The translations under genes and the position numbers were made by a program. Shown in pieces: positions 19,271-31,089 of a stretch of DNA of 64,000 bases. The notes beneath the pieces were generated by a model. That model saw only the letters and a program-made list of their open reading frames with translations, ran no database searches and was not told the DNA's origin. The number at the start of each line of letters is the position of its first letter. Position 1 is the first letter of the stretch. Origin of the DNA: Piscicola geometra (taxonomy: Eukaryota > Annelida > Clitellata > Hirudinida > Piscicolidae); assembly GCA_943735955.1 (NCBI GenBank), contig OX030957.1, positions 9,812,600 to 9,876,599 of the forward strand, read 5' to 3'.

Positions 19271-19812
19271 CCAGCATATACAACATTGGATAATGCTTAG
19301 TCGTCTGTGTTTCAACCTTTTTTACTTTTCTAAATTAAAGTTTAAAATATAAAAACTTATGTTTTTCAAATGAATAATTTAAATAATCATATGATTTATT
19401 TGTTTTAATTTATGTCTAAAATGGACCAAAAAATATGTTAAATAACGTTTTAAAAGATCACTAAATTATTATTATTTAATTTTATGATAAGTAAGCAAAA
19501 ATGTTGTTACAAAATAATTACTGTTTTTTAAATTTGAAAATAGACTTTGAGGCAAAAATGTGTGTGATCAGGCATATATTATTTGAATTCAATGTTTTTA
19601 TTTAGAATGAATTAAAGTGTGATTATTAAATCACTAAATAAAAAAAATGAAAAAGAAAATAATAGATTTTAATGAAGGCAATTAAGCTAAATGAATGAGT
19701 GAGTGAGTGAACGATTAAGTTGAGTGAATGAGTGATTGAGGGAGGTAATGCGGGGGTTAGTGAGTAATTCAATAAAGGAAATAGTGATTGAGTGAGTGAG
19801 CAAGCAAATGTT

Positions 19813-19943
19813 TCAGATTGTGAAGGAATGCTTAATTAAGTTAATGTGAAAGAACCTTTTTCTGAGGACACAGACAGAAAGAAGCATCAGAGTTCCAGCC
19901 GTCATGCCCAAACCAACACCTGTCAACACTGCCAATGCCACTC
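19813..19943 (-). CDS. Terminal exon of a type I membrane protein (unknown)
   Basis: A strong acceptor (CTTCTTCTTCACTGCAG) is followed by a phase-1 exon of 131 nt. It encodes a hydrophobic helix (GVALAVLTGVGLGMTAGTLM, LLSVCVL), a basic stop-transfer RKRFFH, ten more residues and a TGA. The layout is that of a single-pass protein with a very short cytoplasmic tail. The extracellular exons would lie to the right and are not identified; no family assigned. Confidence 0.5.
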
Positions 19944-20429
19944 CTGCAGTGAAGAAGAAGTTTAGTGCGTATGTAAAGGTTTTGATTTAGTGTTTGGGTG
20001 AGAGGAAATAGGTATATCAAAGCAAGTGCTCATTAGGACACTGCACTTGAGTGAAACTTCTAGAGTGGAATGAAGGTGCAAAGGATAGTGAGAGGGGCAA
20101 AGATAGAAGTGAGTTAAGGACAAATTAGGCAATGAATCATTATCATCATTTAATGAAAAACATTTAATCATCATTTTCAAATAAAGTGGCTATATATAAC
20201 TTCGATTCCCATTTCTGAATATTTCAGCACCCACCATTTTTTAATCAAAACGTTTAAAGTTTAAAATTAGAAATGGCCGAGGCATGTATTGATGCTGAAG
20301 AATGATTCAATTTTGTAAATAGATGCATCCCATCAGAGTTTAACTGGAATTGACGGCTTCGCATTGATCAAGACTTGTAAAAAGAAACACGATACAGAGC
20401 TTCAGAGACCTGCAACTGACGTCCTTTCC

Positions 20430-21765
20430 TTTACCATCAATTCTTTTTTGCTTTTTTTAAACTATTTTTTCATTTATATTTCTTGGAATTTTTCCTTTAT
20501 TATTTTTCTTTGCGTGTTTGGTCAATCTGATAAACAGGGTGTCAAGGGGCGCTTCAGTGTTTCTGCGTGTGAGCAGTACTCACTGAGCACGCTTTATGAT
20601 TGAAAGACAAATCAAATTTCGTGTTAAAGTTTTATAATGGTTGAAGTTTTTTTTTCTATTTCACTTGATTTTGGTTTAATAGATTATTCCTTAACCAGAA
20701 CCTAATAAGGGAGCTTCGATTTAATTCTGATTTAAATTTCAAGCCTATGTTCATACGCCGGTATTTTGCTGCTTCTTACAATAAAACACACTTCACTACT
20801 CCGTTTTATTTTTCGATTTTTGATATCTGAATAGTTTATCGAGTCAGCTCCGTTCAGTCAAGATTTTCAATTCGAAAAAAACCTGGATTAACGATTAATT
20901 CATGATTTTTACTGGCAAAAAGTGTGTTGTCAAACGCAGGAACATTCACTTTTTATTCACAAGGGAATTCGTAAAAGATTCTCAATTTATGCAAAATAAA
21001 CTCTGTATTGAAAAATACGCAGTTTCAACGATTTCAAATATGAAAAGCAGTTTGATAAAATTACTTTTCTTAAGCAAAATATTGAAAAAACAATTTTTGA
21101 AGCAAACCCAGCTATTTTAAATTAAATTGGAATATAACTTTGACACGGATATAATGTGATTTAATCACAAACCTCAGTAGGCAAAAACTTTTACAACGAT
21201 TGCTCCAAAAATATTTCTCTTAATTTAAAAAAAAATAATACAAAATGGTAAAAGCTCGAAGCAAAGCCACAAATTTGACAATAAGTTTTTACTGTTCAAA
21301 AGGAAAAAATATTTTTGTAAAGCTGTCCACAACAGTTGAGTAGATCCATGACAGTAAAAGACCAAAATAAAACTATTTGAAATCTAAGCAATAGAACTTT
21401 TTATCAAAAAAATATATTTTCTTGTCATGTTTCTCGGCTGTCACCTTCTCAACTACACTTCTGATCACGCCTCCAACCAATCTTCCACCCCTCTCCAAGC
21501 GACTCTCCACACCTTTCAAACGCTTCTGTAAAAATTGCAGCAAGCGAAATTGTTTTCCAAAAATTTCAAAAGTTAATTAAAGTTCTCATGACAACTCTCA
21601 ACAAATAAGCATCCAGCCAAAGTGGAGTTGTCGTGCTTGTGTTTGCTCAAGGGAATATATTGTTTTTAATGAAAGTCAAGAATTTTTAATGCCACTAGAC
21701 AATGAAAATGATTTGATTACTGAAGAAAACTTCTCGACTTCATTTTTAACAACAAAGTTGTTACA
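20430..21765. other. AT-rich sequence with duplicated blocks
   Basis: Apart from the block shared with segment A near 21590-21680 (which holds the empty MITE site), I see no gene. Confidence 0.4.
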
Positions 21766-21769
21766 AAAT

Positions 21770-23115
21770 CAGGATCCGTGCGAAGATTGACGAGATGCAG
21801 TTTGGATTTATGCCAGGGCGCGGAACAACAGATGCCATCTTCATCATCCGTCAGATACAGGATAAGTACCGGGCTGCCAACAAACCACTCTATTTAGCTT
21901 TCGTCGACCTTGAGAAGGCTTTTGACCGGGTCCCAAGGAAGGTGATATGATGGGCATTACGTAAACTCGGTATCGAGGAGTGGCTGGTGAGAGTCTATGT
22001 ATTCGGAGGTGAAAAGCAAGGTAAGGGTTGGTGAAGTTTTCAGTGACGAGTTCGAAGTGGGTGTCGGGGTGCATCAAGGTTTGGTCCTAAGCCCTCTATT
22101 ATTCATCATCGTGCTAGAAGCGTTATTCATAGAGTTTCGCATTGGATGTCCATGGGAGCTGTTGTACGCGGATGATTTTGTAGCCATAGACGAGCAGCTT
22201 GTTAAGGTCAAGATATGGAAGAATGGAATGGAGAAAAAGAGCTTAAAAGTTAATATGGGGAAAACGAAAGTTTTAGTATCTGGTGCGAATCTAGAGCTGT
22301 CCAAGAAATCGGGAAAGTACCCATGTGCAGTCTGCCTTAAAGGAACGGGCAAAAACTCCATTCTATGCAGCGGTTGCTCATCCTGGGTGCACAAGAGATG
22401 CTCAGGCATTAAAGGCTCCCTCCGCTCAGACCCAAATTACAAGTGTGCCTGCCGTCAAGGCACAGCTTGACTGATAGACGGAAGAACAATTGTGGAAGTT
22501 CTTGTTGATGAAGAAAAACTTGAAATCGTTCCTGAATTCTGCTACCTAGGTGACATGCTGTCTGCAGGTGGAGGCTGTGAGGATGCTGCCATAACCCGAT
22601 GCTACTGTCAAACAGACACGTTACACTTCCAACCAGAAGTCGTGTGTACACCTCATGTGTGAGGAGTACAATGTTACACGCCTCTGAGACTTGGGCTGTC
22701 ACCACAGAAACAATCAACCGCCTTCAACGCAACGACCGGGCCATGATCCGTTGGATGTGCAACATCAAATAAAAAGATCTCATTTCAGATGAGCTCCAAA
22801 AAATGATGGAAACCTAGGGTATTGGTGCTGTACTGCAAGCGAGAATAATGAGGTGGTTTGGGCATGTGGAACGTGATGGTGGATGGATCAACAAGGTTAG
22901 AAGAATGGAGGTTTCTGGAATAAAACGACCTGGCAGGCCGAAGAGGAAATGGGAAGAAGTGGTGCAGAAAGACCTCAAATACCTGGGGACATGCAGCACT
23001 GATGCCCATGACAGAAAGGAGTGGAGAGAGAGATTGAGACTTTTCAGACAGGCCCCACCCTTGGGCGAGGAAAAGTTGGCCTGTATAATAAAAACCCGGA
23101 GATGATGAGGATGAT
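21770..23115 (+). mobile_element. 5'-truncated non-LTR retrotransposon (LINE), defective
   Basis: Collinear reverse transcriptase pieces on the plus strand: QFGFMPGRGTTDAIF, LAFVDLEKAFDRVPRKV, GLVLSPLLF, LLYADDFVAI (catalytic YADD), then a CxxC zinc motif segment (YPCAVCLKGTGKNSILCSGC). Next are CYLGDMLSAGGG, IRWMC and the C-terminal RMRWFGHVERDGGWINKVRR with RPGRPKRKW. Stops (after RKVI and others) and frame shifts make it inactive. It ends in GATGATGAGGATGATGATG. The matching place in segment A (about 10980-11080) lacks it. Confidence 0.88.
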
Positions 23116-23875
23116 GATGAAAGCATATAATCTAGTCTATATGATAAAATATAATGCAAAGTAAGAAAATTAAATGAAATAAATTACAACACGATATAAT
23201 TTAGACAGGTTTTAATAGGCTTTGAACAGTTGAAATACTTGAAACAAACCGATAGCTGGAGGCTTTCAAAGATTTATAACGCTGTTGCTGACAAAGATGG
23301 CAAGATAGAGTGATGGGCGTTGATTGGATTCTCCATGCAAAGCACCGTGGATACTCATGTTCAGTTTCTGGTTTTCTACACTAAAGTGCAGTTGTAAGCA
23401 GTGATCGCCTAAAAGTTCTATTGAAAGACAGTAAAGAGGAAAATGTGAGAATAAAAACTTCCAATTTTATAATATTATAAACGAATAATTTTCCATTTTC
23501 AAATGTTCTCCAGAGAATTTGAGACTTTAAAAATTACTTTAAATTACTAAAAGTTATTGAGGAAAAAAGGTTTCGAGTTTATAAGATGGTTTCTCTTCTG
23601 CAAGGATCAAATGGTTTTGTGAAAAGTAGCAAGCGCTATCTGCCATGCAGTCGACATTGACATTTCCATGTTATATAACCAACCTCACCACTCATCCTGA
23701 TTGCCTCTTAGACAGATACATAAACAAATTGATTATATTAAAAAAACAGTAAGATATTTTATAATACAACAAAATGTTCATAGCGGTGGTTAGTCATTGG
23801 AAAGCCATATCACGATGATGATGGTGAAAGTTGGGATTAGTAATCACTGATTATAAAGATGAAGAACGAGAATGC
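23116..23875. other. AT-rich duplicated sequence
   Basis: The part from 23190 to about 23720 aligns with segment A 11080-11790. No gene is recognised. Confidence 0.45.
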
Positions 23876-23876
23876 T

Positions 23877-24048
23877 GATGATGACAGTCGCTGCTGATGA
23901 TGGCAGTCGCTGCTGATGATGGCAGTCGCTGCTGATGATGACAGTCGCTGCTGATGATGGCAGTCGCTGCTGATGATGGCAGTCGCTGCTGATGATGGCA
24001 GTCACTGCTGATGATGGCAGTCACTGCTGATGATGGCAGTCGCGGCTG
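23877..24048. repeat. 19-bp minisatellite (GATGATGGCAGTCGCTGCT)
   Basis: About nine tandem copies with CGC/CAC and GGC/GAC variants. No counterpart is seen in segment A. Confidence 0.9.
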
Positions 24049-24917
24049 ATTAAAGGCTTGGTTGGTGTTATTGATGAAGCACAGTGTTGCGTAGGACTCA
24101 GAGGACTCGATGAAAGATGCACGTCTGAGCTTCGTTAAAATTCTTCTTCTATCAAAGCTTTAATCCGGTATGAGAAATGCGACATCGTTATTTATTTTTC
24201 CAAGTATGTCTTCGGAGCGCTTTTGAATAACATTCAATTATTCAGAGCAAGGTTTTTGTAGTATAAATTTTTTTATATGAAAGTCAAACACACAATTTAT
24301 TTTAAAAATCCGTTTGTTGAGTTGTGGCGACTTACATAAAAGTATTTTGTTTTCCAGCGTTAAAGAATTAACAAACGCTTCCATACGTGACTAAACTGAA
24401 TTGTGTTGTCACTCAGCATGAAAAATAGTGGTGAAAGGAAAGGAAGTGTCAAGAAGTAACAAGATTCCAGCACAAAGAAAGGCATTATCTTTAAATAAAC
24501 AACACGGAAAATACCTGTATATAACAAAGATACAATATTGTATTTATCACCTTTATTTGAAGCATTTTAAAATACTCTAACGATGTATTGTATTTTAGTT
24601 TTTAACTAAACCCTAAAAAGTTTCAAATTGAAAAATGGAAAAAACACTAACTAGAAAACCTCAAAGCTTGTCATTTTCATTATCACGCCGGTTAGCATGT
24701 CTGCTTCAGTTGCGTGAGAGTTGGAGCTACAGATTTTTTTTACATTCACCATTTTAAAAACGCTTTCAAAGCAAATAATGTGTTTGGATTAAGTTTGAAA
24801 TTTGTCAGCTTCGGATTTTTTATTTATTTGTTTATTCGCAAAATATACTTTTAAATTTGTTTTCAATGAAATTCTAACATTCTTTTTTTAGATGTAAAAG
24901 ATTGCACACACGCCACT

Positions 24918-25010
24918 TCAGAAGCCGATGAAGAGGATGATTAGCTGGTCTGCCTGCTCTGTGGTGTCTGCACGCAAGCCAGCCATAAATACTCGCCCGT
25001 AATGGAGCCT
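24918..25010 (-). CDS. Candidate terminal exon in ultra-conserved block (copy B)
   Basis: Identical protein reading to the copy at 12652-12744 (GRVFMAGLRADTTEQADQLI...GF, then TGA). The surrounding 145-bp block (about 24898-25033) has one substitution relative to copy A. The same coding doubts apply. Confidence 0.35.
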   Translation of the reverse strand, partial: RLHYGRVFMAGLRADTTEQADQLIILFIGF

Positions 25011-25039
25011 CTAACTCACACAGACAGCACAAAAGTAGA

Positions 25040-27570
25040 AACATCAAAAACTTGTAAACATTTATTGATATGGGTTTTTGAGATTGATTTCCAATAGGAA
25101 AATAGTTGTATATTTGGTTAATACTGTTTTTTTCTAATTTTTTATATATTTTTGAGTCTGTTATTCAAATGTATCAGTTCAAAGTCGCTTTGAGATTATA
25201 ATATTGCTTTAAACTTCAAACAAATAAAATGAATAAATTACTTATAATGTTGTAGAAAACTATTTTTATAACTTGTTGAGGTTTCCTCTGTTTTCAGTTC
25301 TGGAAGACTTCAAAAATAAGAAAGAATCTTGAAGGCATAACGCTTTATTTCACAATAAAGTCTATGTGACACTTTCGCAACGTCTACTTCGGTCGAACAT
25401 TTAATCGATCCTTGAAATATGATATTTATTCGAAGCTTTAAGACGTTTTAAAGTTTTGTGGATTGCTTCGGCTTTAAATAAGTATTTATTGCTTCATTTT
25501 CTATTTGTTTTTTAGTATTTTCAAATAATTAAAGTTTATAAAAATAATTCTCAGAGAGTATAAAGATAGAAAATAAAGAATAGACAATTTCACGCTAAAA
25601 AAACTTCAAAAGCTTAACCAGATTTCTGAAAAACTTTTAACAGCAACAGAAAATCTTAATCAACCCATAAACAGAATAATAATAATAAATACGTTTGAGC
25701 GAATATTTTTTTTTAATTCTTTTTGTACAAAATTTATTTATATTTTTTATTAAGTAAGACATTTGAAAAAATTATACTCGCACCATTAAATTTTCATTCA
25801 ATGTACATTAAAAATGCTTGAAAAAATTGGATTAAATGTTGCGTAGGTTTAAATAATGTTTCTTTGATGAAAAATACATTTCAAACAAAATCTTAGATCT
25901 TTTTGATAATATTTAGAGGTTCATTAATGAAAATAAAAACATATCATGTTGAAGCATGTGACGCAACCGGCGAAAATAGTTTTTCCTATCACTTTAAAAA
26001 AAACAAGAAAAAACACGAGTTATCCTATAAATAAAAATATATAAAAAACAACTTTGGAAGAATGTGAATAATTTTCAAAAGTAACAAAATTTCCCGGATC
26101 AAAGTCTTTTCTGTAGCAATTGCAGCGATATGGCATCAAGATACTTTTGCAGCAATTCAAAATGAAAATGTTAAATTAATTAATTTTTCTGATGGGTTAA
26201 ATAGAATGCACATGAGAACAACGGTAAGTTCCGCAGTAGCATAGATACCTTTCAAAGATTTAAAATTGCTTTAGTATAACGAAATTCAGCGATTGATTCT
26301 TCGATCTTTGGTTCAGTTACTAATAAAATAGTCACGTCGAGGCCAAGTAGCTGCAAATATGCAGTTGATGAGAATGTCAAAAACGGTAAGTAATATTTTG
26401 AAGCGTCATTTGCAATCGGATAAGTGATCCATGCTGGCACGAGTAGCAAAGATACTAAATTGGCCAAAAACATTTTATTCCATAATCAGCTTGAATCCGT
26501 TTTTGCGAGATAAATTGTGATCACTTTGGCCATCCATTTAGCCATGTGATAAGCTCTTGTAGGGCGAAAGCTTGGTGGCATTGTCTGATAGTGGAAAACA
26601 CAAAAGCAAAAAGAAAAAATCAACCTTCTCTTTGTAGTTTTCTCTTCGATAATATAATCAGATTAATATGATGAGAAAGACTGCAGGAAGGAGCCAATCT
26701 TTGATTTAAGTTGCTGAAGCTGTGATTCAGACATAATCTATTTTTTCTTGCTTTTTGTCCAAAATTTGCTTTCTTAATGTTTGGGCTACCCGTCCTAAAA
26801 CTTTCAATTAAAGTTATGCATTGCAGGGTGCAAGCAGAACTGAGAAGATTTCGACAATAATTACTTCGTGCATGTGGTGACGGCAAACGGAGAAAAATTT
26901 TTCTTATCATCTTCTCTAGCAGGAGGCACCACCATTTTTGCAGCCCGTGTTTGACGCTGTTGTGTCGAAACACATATCATATTTGTATTTTAAATATTTA
27001 AACGAATACTACTTAAAATAAATATAAAAAATGAATTTCAAACAAAAACAGCATGATGCTATTTTGGTAAAACTTAAAAGCCATTCAAAAAATTCTAAGA
27101 CATTTTTTTCGCAGTAAATTTTAAACAAAAAAACCACTACGCATTCAGATCGGATTAATTATTTTCATCCCATTCAAAGTGAACACCCCTAATGTACATT
27201 ACATAAATAATCAATGCATGCACGCACCATGTTTGTAGTCGGCCACTGACTCGGAGGCTCTGCTCTTGAAGCCTGTGAACGGGAGTGAGGTTGCATTCAT
27301 CGGTTATTTCCTATATCTTTACATCAATTTTTTTTATTTAACGAATGTTCTCCCATTTTTTCTTTCATTCAACTTCAGTTAGTTTTTGTGTGCATGCGGA
27401 ATGATTGTAACGAAAAGGAATTCATCAAAATGTTCAAAAGTTTTCACATACCACTTGATAAACATTCTAAACACATTTTAAACCAAAACCCTCCGACGAC
27501 TTATTCCAACATCACCTTCTTCTATACCTCACCTCACATTTCCACACTACCAAACCCTGTCAACCCTCTC
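25040..27570. other. AT-rich sequence, one weak hydrophobic open frame
   Basis: At 26252-26473 (minus) a 73-codon frame starts MFLANLVSLLLVPAWITYP and includes a second hydrophobic stretch. It could be part of a multi-pass protein, but no splice context or family match is visible. Nothing else is supported. Confidence 0.3.
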
Positions 27571-27577
27571 TCTGACC

Positions 27578-27750
27578 CTTTCAACTCCCACACAAACACT
27601 CTCAACTCCCACACAAACACTCTCAACTCCCACACAAACACTCTCAACTCCCACAAAAACCCTTTCAACTCCCACACAAACCCTTTCAAACCCTCCCAAA
27701 CAAACCCTCTCAACTCCCACACAAACCCTTTCAAACCCTCCAAACAAGCT
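27578..27750. repeat. 21-bp minisatellite (CTCTCAACTCCCACACAAACA)
   Basis: About eight imperfect copies. The Asn/Thr/Ser/His frame across it is a repeat translation. Confidence 0.88.
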
Positions 27751-27913
27751 CACCAGTGCTGGAACAGTTTCCCCTCTCACCGATCCACTCATCGCCCAGG
27801 CAAGTGACGTAGAACACCTCCAACGAATGGTTGCACACAATGGCAACGTCATTGTCGTGTTTTGAGATGGTTGATGCTGCTGTTTCAAGCTGTGAGAACG
27901 GACAGCCCACGGC

Positions 27914-28085
27914 TATGTGTGTGTGTGTGTTTGTGAGTGTGTGTGTGTCTGTGTGTGTGTGTGTGTGTGTTTGTGAGTGTGTGTGTGTCTGTGTGTGTGT
28001 GTGTGTTTGTGAGTGTGTGTGTGTCTGTGTGTGTGTGTGTGTTTGTGAGTGTGTGTGTTTTTGTGTGTGTGTGAGTGTGTGTTTT
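27914..28085. repeat. (GT)n repeat with periodic GAGTG/TCT interruptions
   Basis: The TG dinucleotide tract is organised into a higher-order unit of roughly 54 bp (GTGTTTGTGAGTGTGTGTGTGTC...), repeated about three times. Confidence 0.9.
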
Positions 28086-28109
28086 TGTTGGTGTGTTTGT
28101 CGTTGTGTG

Positions 28110-28990
28110 CGGTGGAGTGCATTGGAGTGAGGTGGAATGTGAATGTATTGCTGGTGTTACAAAGATTGGCGAAGGATGCTTTAGGGTTTTCTAAAGGAGA
28201 CAGGTGCAAATAAGAAAAAGAAAGTCTATTGTTTTGAATGAAAGAAGAGTATAAAAGGTGTTTTAATATAAAATATTTTCAAAGGTAAAATGTTGGTTAG
28301 AAAAGAAAATCTGTAAGAAGAATCATGAAAAAAAGAACTGAGAGGTATCATAGGAAAAAGAAATTACGGAGATGAGTAGAAGAAAAAGAAAGTTTGCAGT
28401 CAAGGTAGAATGGTTTGTGTGAGTGAGACTTTAGTTACATAACTCAAAGCTGCTGACATTTTGTATTTGTGAGATATTACTGTAGAAAATACAATGTTCT
28501 AAACAAGGCTACTTATTTGGTAGTTATGGAAGCATGGAATGAGTTGTTTGTACTGGAACCAACCCTCGTGCCCATCCATTACGCTGTGGAGGCATTTATC
28601 ACTACAACCTTCACCCAACCTTTTTATAATTTCTTTTCACAGGGTCTCTGTATAAACAAAGTCATTAATTTTCTAAACTGAAGCTCTCTTGAAAGATTCA
28701 GTCCGTTAAAACCCCCTATCACCACCCTTTTCAGAAGAGCCATAAACAAAATAAATATAAGCAAAATAAAAACGATTAAATTATATTGAGTAATCTGAGA
28801 AGTAACTCTAGATTTAGCAAAAAATAGAAAAAATAGCATTATTATAGAAAAACGGATTCTGCACCCACAACCCCTTCCCATACAAAATAGTTCATATTCA
28901 CTGAAAATTTTTCACACACACTGTGTCTGCATAATACCTTCTTGAAAGCAGTATTTTCTGGAAAAATACAAATTTTTATTAATTTATCGT
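28110..28990. other. AT-rich sequence with duplicated exon-like block
   Basis: The block 28555-28705 matches segment A 13915-14060 and keeps a related plus-strand reading (PIHYAVEAFITTTFTQPFYN). Nothing else is recognised. Confidence 0.4.
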
Positions 28991-28995
28991 TTTAC

Positions 28996-29595
<600 letters not shown>

Positions 29596-29713
29596 AACTT
29601 ATTTCATTGAGTTAAGGTGGAAAAAGCATAGTCTCCAAGATGCCAAGAACTAAAAAAAAGTGCAAAAGTTTGTGAAGCAGAAACAACCTAAAGATTGAAA
29701 GAAAAACACAAAA

Positions 29714-29797
29714 TTAGTATACCGAGTCTCCAAGCATCACCACTATGACAACGGAAAAAACCCCAACAAAAACCACAATAAAAACGACGGCAATAAC
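29714..29797 (-). CDS. Exon: transmembrane segment and stop
   Basis: 84 nt in phase 0 after the acceptor CACTACCGAG. It encodes VIAVVFIVVFVGVFSVVIVV then MLGDSVY and TAA. The unspliced frame through the same DNA gives a Cys/Arg-rich peptide instead of this helix, so a splice between 30129 and 29797 is inferred. Confidence 0.7.
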   Translation of the reverse strand, partial: VIAVVFIVVFVGVFSVVIVVMLGDSVY

Positions 29798-31081
29798 CTC
29801 GGTAGTGTAGGACGAATGGGTATTGAAGGTACTTGTTAATGCTTTTGAGAAAAGATGTGTGAAGTGCATGTTGGTTTCCATTCTTCACCATCTCATCACC
29901 AACTCTCTCACCAACTGACCCCTCAACAATTCGTTTCCACGTTACGCTCCTGTCGTCAACGCTGTCTTTATAAACCGAACCATGCTCCCGCAAAGTTGAC
30001 AAGGCAATATTTGTCGAAATGTGTGATTTGTTGGTCTGGGAGGCTAGTTGGGACGATGGTGGTGATGATAATGGTGATGATGTCGATGATGATGACGGTA
30101 ATGAGTGATAGTGGGACGGGAGGCTCACGTGGACGGGTCTCAGAACGATACTTAATTTGTTCGTTTTCGAGAAGTAAGCCACTCTGCGCTTGACGGCCTG
30201 ATCGATGCAGATGCTTTCGCCTGTCTGCAGCAGTCCATCTTCGATGAACCTCAGCGTGAAGATGCAACCATTTGCTTCGCGAGTACCTTCTTCTTCACTA
30301 CTTGAAGCCACTCCTTCATTTACTGCGGCTTTTTCTTTTTCTTTTATTCTCATTCTATAGCCAATTTCAATTCTTTCACCCTCGTAATCCTCATTATCAA
30401 AATTATTTTTTGCATCAATATCATCATCGTCATCATCACCATCAGCATCATCATCATTTTCCTCATCTACTGAAGTTTCATCAATGACAAAAGAGTTCTT
30501 CAAAGGAGTCACCTCCCAAGAAACGTTGACCCTCTGACCCTCATCCACCTCGATCTCCCAAGCACAAAGAGATGTGAAGAAGGAGAGAGTGCTTTGTTTG
30601 AAGAACCCTCCAGGTTGCGGGTGCAAGGCTAGATAGCCAAAAGTTTGTGAAAGTTTCAAGGGTTGTTTGTTGGAGCATGATTCCAGGAAGTGAGCTGGTT
30701 GTGGAGTGCGTTAAAGGTCAAAACAAAAATAAACAGTTTAAAAACTTTCACATTATAATAATTCAATAAATTTTTTATTTTGAAATATTCCGTAACCACC
30801 TTGGACGCACTCATGAGTAACTTCAAGGTACGAATTGAAGTCTTTGAGGCAGGGCTGGGCAATAGACTCCACCTTGGCGACCAGTAGACTACAGTGTTTC
30901 TTGCCTGAACAAAGACTCGCTAGATGGGGCGTCAAGTCGGAGAAGCAGTTCATGGCGTGAGAGTACTCGTCGGTGATGCATCTGCCCGCCGACAGACGTC
31001 CGTACAAGGCCCTCTTGATGATGATTATCTCGTTGGAAGAGTCGCATCGGATTGAAAGTTTTTCCGAAGTGCAGTACTCTT
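29714..31081 (-). CDS. Gal-lectin (SUEL) + CUB type I membrane protein, three 3' exons
   Basis: Exons 31081-30800, 30694-30129 and 29797-29714 join in phases 1-1, 1-1 and 0-0. The product has a complete SUEL/Gal-lectin domain, then a CUB domain interrupted by an acidic insert, then a transmembrane helix with a short tail and TAA stop. Such proteins are secretory-pathway surface receptors; SUEL domains bind rhamnose or galactose in characterised members and CUB domains mediate protein contacts. The first exon starts in phase 1, so a signal peptide and perhaps more domains are encoded upstream (to the right), where I found no convincing exon. Confidence 0.8.
30129..30694 (-). CDS. Exon: CUB domain with acidic insertion
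   Basis: 566 nt, phase 1 in and 0 out. The acceptor is CTCCACAACCAG and the donor CAC/GTGAGC. Four CUB cysteines are seen in SC.N, LCAWEIEVDEGQRVNVSWEV, GCIFTLRF and SICIDQ, and the domain ends VAYFSKTNKLSIVLRP. Between Cys2 and Cys3 lies a roughly 90-residue insert rich in Asp/Glu, including DEENDDDADGDDDDDD from a GAT-like repeat. The open frame continues past the donor into Ser-rich sequence; splicing at the donor is preferred because it restores the transmembrane frame. Confidence 0.78.
30800..31081 (-). CDS. Exon: SUEL/Gal-lectin domain
   Basis: 282 nt, phase 1 on both sides. The acceptor is CCTCCATCAAACAG and the donor CCAAG/GTGGTT. It encodes EYCTSEKLSIRCDSSNEI, then ALYGRL, NCFSD, CSGKKHCSLLV and PCLKDFNSYLEVTHEC. 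The YGR motif, the C.GK..C motif and the terminal LEV.H.C are the hallmarks of the family. One symmetric exon for a whole domain is typical for shuffled extracellular modules. Confidence 0.88.
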
Positions 31082-31089
31082 CTGTTTGA

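Larger units (their letters stand above)
14680..28710. repeat. Tandem paralogous segment B
   Basis: Collinear with segment A (8690-14070; block list given there) but more than twice as long. Part of the extra length is a LINE (about 21770-23115) absent at the matching place in A, and part is unique sequence including a cysteine-rich open frame and a transmembrane exon. Confidence 0.75.

Noticed and set aside
26252..26473. Insect-type odorant receptor exon
   Set aside because: Hydrophobicity and a 'VPAWITYP' segment are suggestive, but there are no conserved splice sites or family motifs to support it.
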